DNA from: Copromyces sp. CBS 386.78
Taxonomy: Eukaryota > Ascomycota > Sordariomycetes > Sordariales > Sordariaceae
Direction: 5' to 3'
Assembly (NCBI GenBank): GCA_030685235.1
Contig: MU839173.1
Coordinates: 1 to 64,000, forward strand
Length of the DNA stretch: 64,000 nucleotides
The translations under genes and the position numbers were made by a program. Below are positions 60,301 through 64,000 of this stretch, piece by piece. Below the pieces are notes generated by a model, which saw nothing but the letters and a program-made list of their open reading frames with translations, was not told the DNA's origin and ran no database searches. The stretch's first letter is position 1; each line of letters starts with the position of its first letter.

Positions 60301-61019
60301 ACTTGTCGTCGTCGTCGTCGTTATCGCTAGGCTAATCGTCATCACTAAATTAGCCATTATCGATCTCTATCGGTTACGCTAAAATAAACTCGCTAAAGAA
60401 CTTACTAAGGAACTCGCTAGGGGTATAGGACTCGCTAGGCTCGACTAGGGTATCGCCTATTAAAAGTTTCAATCTAAAGTCGATAAAATTAAAGTCGATT
60501 ATTTATTAACTAAAGTATACGCTACTATAGTCGTATACGCCCGTCGGCTAGGTCGCTATATCAGCTATTTACGTTACAATTAATTAGGGAAATATATAAA
60601 AAAAAAAATAAATCATTTCTTACCGTTAATAAATACTAGCGCTTTATTTACTTAGGCTGTATTTTGTAATATACAATAGTAATTTAATTAATTATAGGAA
60701 AGTAATAATAGTAATAGTAATAGAGGAAGCGATAATATAATATAATAATATAAATCGCTAAATATAATAATAGATTACTAGACTAGTTAGTACAATACGA
60801 AATCTAAGTATAATAGGCTATAATCTAAGGGCTTAGCGGGCGCGGTACGGTTTACTAACGCTAAGAATAGGAGCTATAGACCCTAATTTAGATGCGAGCG
60901 ATTTGATTAACTTAAAAATTTTGGGGTGCATTAGCGCGCGGGAAGAGCGGGGCGACGGCGGGGCGACGGTGGGGCGGCGGTGCGAATAGACTTTGATAGC
61001 GGTGCGAAAAGACGTTCTC
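57374..61019. mobile_element. Complete hAT-like DNA transposon (3646 bp), RIP-degraded
   Basis: Terminal inverted repeats of about 110 bp begin GAGAAAGTCTTTTCGCACCG. A second, related copy (AAGTCTATTCGTACCGCC) follows immediately, and then a GC-rich segment ending at GGGGTGCATTAG. The 8-bp duplication TATTAATT (57366-57373 and 61020-61027) points to the hAT superfamily. The uninterrupted target is visible in the E 5' LTR. The interior is AT-rich; one frame is open at 57788-58009 (73 codons) but no transposase motif is certain. The right end of a second copy is at 1-91. Confidence 0.85.
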
Positions 61020-61027
61020 TATTAATT

Positions 61028-61298
61028 AGCTAGCCTTATAGGAGTTCGAAGCAAAATATTAAAAGGTAACGAATTATTCTAACTAACGCCGTATTATAGC
61101 GTCGGACAACGGCAATACCGCTCCAACCTCAGCTACTACAGGATTAAAAGAGTAATATTATAAATAGTTATTTCCGTTAATTCCGGAGTAGAGAAGTTAA
61201 ATTTTAATTTATCTCTTACTCTCCCCCCTAATTTAGCTTCCCTACATGCTTGCCCTGTCCGTAGTCACCTCGACCTACCTACCTCTACCATCCTAACA
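61028..61298 (+). repeat. 3' LTR of element E, right fragment
   Basis: The remaining 271 bp; 27 + 271 = 298 bp, the exact length of the 5' LTR. Much less RIP-mutated than the 5' copy near its end (CCTACCTCTACCATCCTAACA-like sequence kept). Confidence 0.9.
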
Positions 61299-61303
61299 CC
61301 GGG

Positions 61304-61510
61304 TTTATAAGGTCGCGCCCTATTACTCTACGTATATAATTTATAAGGTTCAAATTAGAAATAATTATTTTATATTAGCGGCTAAGTAAAGTAATAGGGT
61401 TTCGGATAGTATAAGCCTAGCGTTCAACTTCTATTAACCTAATACCGCCGTTTAACTTTAATTATTAGTATATAAATATATTTTCTATAATTAGTGTTAA
61501 TAGCGGGTCT
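61304..61510. repeat. Decayed repeat between E and MITE-like element 2
   Basis: AT-rich with no open frame; probably part of the same old repeat that B and E entered. Confidence 0.45.
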
Positions 61511-61518
61511 ATTTATAA

Positions 61519-61936
61519 GAGCGACTCTACTCGCACCGTAGGGAAACTCTATTCGGACCGTAAAACGAAAAGAAAATCTAAAGTTTCTCTATAGGTAAAG
61601 GCGCTCTAAGTACGCAAATTAGACTAGATTTTTCCTTATTTTTTTCTTTATTTTCCAAGCCTCATATCATTTGTCTACGCCGTATATACAGTCTTAAACT
61701 CGAAGGTGCTTAGAATTATTAAAATTTAAGACTACTAAAGTTAAATATAAGAAAAACCTAGCCGATTTAAGAGCGGCAAGAGGCTTAGAGTAGATTGAAA
61801 AATCTATGAAAATTCAAGAAGTATTTTAGTCCTACTTCTATCTTTATATACTTTATTTTCACCGAAATAAACGTAGAAGTTTAAATTTTATTTACGGTGC
61901 GAATAGAGTTTCCCTACGGTGCGAGTAGAGTCGCTC
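61519..61936. mobile_element. MITE-like element 2 (418 bp, 8-bp target duplication)
   Basis: The ends are inverted repeats starting GAGCGACTCTACTCGCACCG, again with a second tandem copy of the motif (ACTCTATTCGGACCGTA). ATTTATAA flanks both sides (61511-61518 and 61937-61944). The terminal design matches MITE-like element 1 and the hAT-like element, though the sequences have diverged. No coding capacity. Confidence 0.85.
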
Positions 61937-61944
61937 ATTTATAA

Positions 61945-64000
61945 TAGCTTTAGTATAAAGTATTTGTATAATAGACTATATTAAATAATAAACTCCTTTT
62001 TACAATTAGCGTTTAAATTTTAAATTAGATTTCTAAATTAATTATTATACGCGTAGCGGTATTAATACTATAGAAGTTTAAAAATATACGGCGTAACTTA
62101 AAAAATAGTTAGATTTATTTATATAATAATAAAAAATAGCACTTTTATATACTTTTAATACTAGATTATTAAATATCTTTACCCTTTTATACTTTAGTAT
62201 AAATTTTTACTTCGTTACCGTATATCGCCTTTTAAATTCTTACTTTTAAAAATAGTAAGTAGATTGTATATATTCATATAATTAATTTAACGAAGAGAAG
62301 CGATTTTTAAAGAGACGTTTAATAGTTTTATATATAAATTCGATTCGGCTGGTTGCCCTAATACTATAATTTCTATACTTCGAAACAATGTAATTACCAA
62401 ATTCGTTAATTTATAGGAGGTAATATTTATAAAGGTAAGAGAGAAGTACTATAATAAATGATAATAGTTAATAAAAAGTATAGGCGAAAAGGGTATATAA
62501 TTTATTATAGAAGGGGGGGGGGGATATAATATTTACGAATCTACCGTCTGAATTTATTAACTATCAATTATTATACCCTCTTAAAACAACCTTCGTTATT
62601 AATATAAATTACTTATTTCTATACCTTCTAGAACCCTTTATACGAATTTTAATAAAACCGACGAATTAGATTGAAAATAGGGATTTTACAATTACGTAGA
62701 ATAATAATTTTAATTGGCGGCTCTTTAATTACTTCGTAAATTCCTTGCCTGTCGTCTAATTATTATATAAGATCGGTAGCGGCGGCGGTATTGTCAACCT
62801 CTTCTAGATCCTCCTCCTTTAAATTGTTGTCGAAATACTTATTAGTAATATTAAAATACTTATTAATAGTAGCCTTATTATTTTATACGGTTGCGGGGCC
62901 TTAATAAAATAGAAGATTAAGGCCTTCGCTATCTAAGTCCTAAGTAATTAGCGGGGGATTTAATAAGTTAATACCGGGGATTAGTTTAGCGCCGCCTAGC
63001 TAAACCTATTTCTTTTTAATATAATAATTTATATTCTTTATAACGTACTATATATAAAATTAATATGGTATATTTAAGTAGGTAATAATAGCGGCCTTTT
63101 TAAATCCTCTATCGAAATCGCTAATTATAATATTGGGGCTAGCAATTTTATAATCTTCTTAAAACTTCTTTAAGTAATTAAATTACTATTCAAAGTCTAT
63201 TTAATTCTTTCTATTAGAAAGACCGAAGCTAACGTTAAAATTATAACTTAGCGTATCCATATTAGTAATATTAAAGAAGGAGAGGTTAAAATAATTAATT
63301 TATATAAAAAAAAAGAGAGTTAGTATAGATTCCTAAATAGTAAATAGATTTATTTATATAATAATAAAAAAGTATATAAAAGTGTTGACCTTATACGTAT
63401 TATTGACTAATAGTATATAAGGGTTCTTTTTCCACATTTCTAAATACCAATCGAAAGTCTAGAATATATATATAACCCTGCTACTACCACCCTTATTATA
63501 TTTAACAAAATACTTAATACTATAAAGGTTTTTATATTATTCTAGTAAGTTAATAAGCATTTTCGTCGAAGTATAAAGATTATACTTTATATAACGAATA
63601 CGCTTCTAAATATTCTAGACCTCCTAAGTAGTAATAGGGATTCGAAAGTTATATAATTCTATTATTAATTAGTTGTTAACGATATTTAAAAGAGGAAGTA
63701 CGATGTTTTTATCTTCGAAGGTACTACTTAAATAATAAATAATTTAATGGACGTTTATTCTAGCAATACTAAATAATTTCTTAATAGTAGTATTAATAGC
63801 CTCCTTATAATTACAATGAATTTACTATTAATATATAATATTACTAGTAAAATTAATAATATCGACGTTATAATTATAATTATTATTAATCTCTTTAATA
63901 AATTATTAGTTGCCCTATTTCTTCTTTAATACGATTTTTATTTGGTATAGGTAATTGAGCCGCTTCGAAATAGTATTTCGAATACTTTATCCAATATTTT
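61945..64000. repeat. Decayed AT-rich repeat to the window end
   Basis: RIP-type composition throughout, with a G-run at 62,513-62,523. A segment near 62,108-62,165 (GATTTATTTATATAATAAT) recurs near 63,349-63,390. No frame is open long enough to name and no LTR or terminal repeat could be closed inside the window. Confidence 0.5.

Larger units (their letters stand above)
49222..61303 (+). mobile_element. Element E: chromodomain Ty3/gypsy retrotransposon, 3' LTR split by a hAT-like element
   Basis: The element is 49227-61298 inside the 5-bp duplication CCGGG (49222-49226 and 61299-61303). Subtracting the nested transposon and its 8-bp duplication gives 8418 bp. It keeps intact TG at its left end and CA at its right end. 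In the plus direction lie gag, protease, reverse transcriptase (about 52,080-52,600, including PVGAPIIFVLKKRNKLKLY), RNase H, integrase (about 53,800-54,500) and a chromodomain (about 54,925-55,060). A further 2.2 kb before the 3' LTR has no identified function. Stops are everywhere, as RIP produces. Confidence 0.9.

Noticed and set aside
1..64000. Bacterial-type operons, ribosome-binding sites or riboswitches
   Set aside because: Intron signals, an intron-bearing tRNA and RIP show a fungal genome; none of these elements is expected or seen.

Overview
The window looks like a filamentous ascomycete (Pezizomycotina) chromosome with a two-speed layout. About 19.7 kb of ordinary, GC-balanced DNA (roughly 12,650-32,360) lies between two very AT-rich transposon islands (1-12,640 and about 33,070-64,000). 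The islands have lost almost all CA/TG dinucleotides but keep many CG dinucleotides. That is the signature of repeat-induced point mutation (RIP) and is the main reason for calling a fungus. Short introns with GTRNGT donors, CTAAC branch sites and YAG acceptors, and an NB-ARC/TPR protein of the fungal NLR type, agree with this.

Left island: the right end of a hAT-like element (1-91) sits in the pol gene of a partial Ty3/gypsy element (D, 3' LTR at 3080-3313), which also carries a 439-bp MITE-like insertion. A decayed stretch follows, then a complete minus-strand Ty3/gypsy element (A, 5240-11905) with matching 5-bp target duplications.

Gene island: an intron-containing tRNA-Phe (12967-13055) opens it and an identical copy (28163-28251) lies 15.2 kb further on. 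Between them, on the minus strand, is a row of related small coiled-coil protein genes: two-exon or unresolved 15194-17032, then 18261-19094, 20114-20764, a broken copy at 21100-21578, 21817-22584, 22894-23766 and 26402-26749. One unrelated plus-strand gene of unknown function is at 24370-25017. Beyond the second tRNA lies a seven-exon NLR gene (28377-32162, minus; 1116 aa): a SesB-like alpha/beta-hydrolase domain, NB-ARC and TPRs. The usual nucleophile serine of the hydrolase is replaced by glycine. A compound inverted-repeat element lies about 200 bp upstream of its start codon.

Right island: Ty3/gypsy element B (33277-48485, same LTR family as A) is split by a second gypsy element C (34129-42186, minus). 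A third, chromodomain-bearing gypsy element E (49227-61298) has its 3' LTR split by a complete 3.65-kb hAT-like element (57374-61019). A second MITE-like element (61519-61936) and decayed repeat follow. Target duplications and empty sites in sister copies let the nesting order be read directly.

The most promising uncharacterised content is the tandem coiled-coil family next to the NLR. Its products share a leucine-rich heptad motif, most genes carry a 5'-UTR intron, one contains an expanded 21-bp heptad minisatellite, and one copy is dead. Nothing in the sequence proves that the cluster and the NLR act together. The idea of an allorecognition or defence module is inference only.
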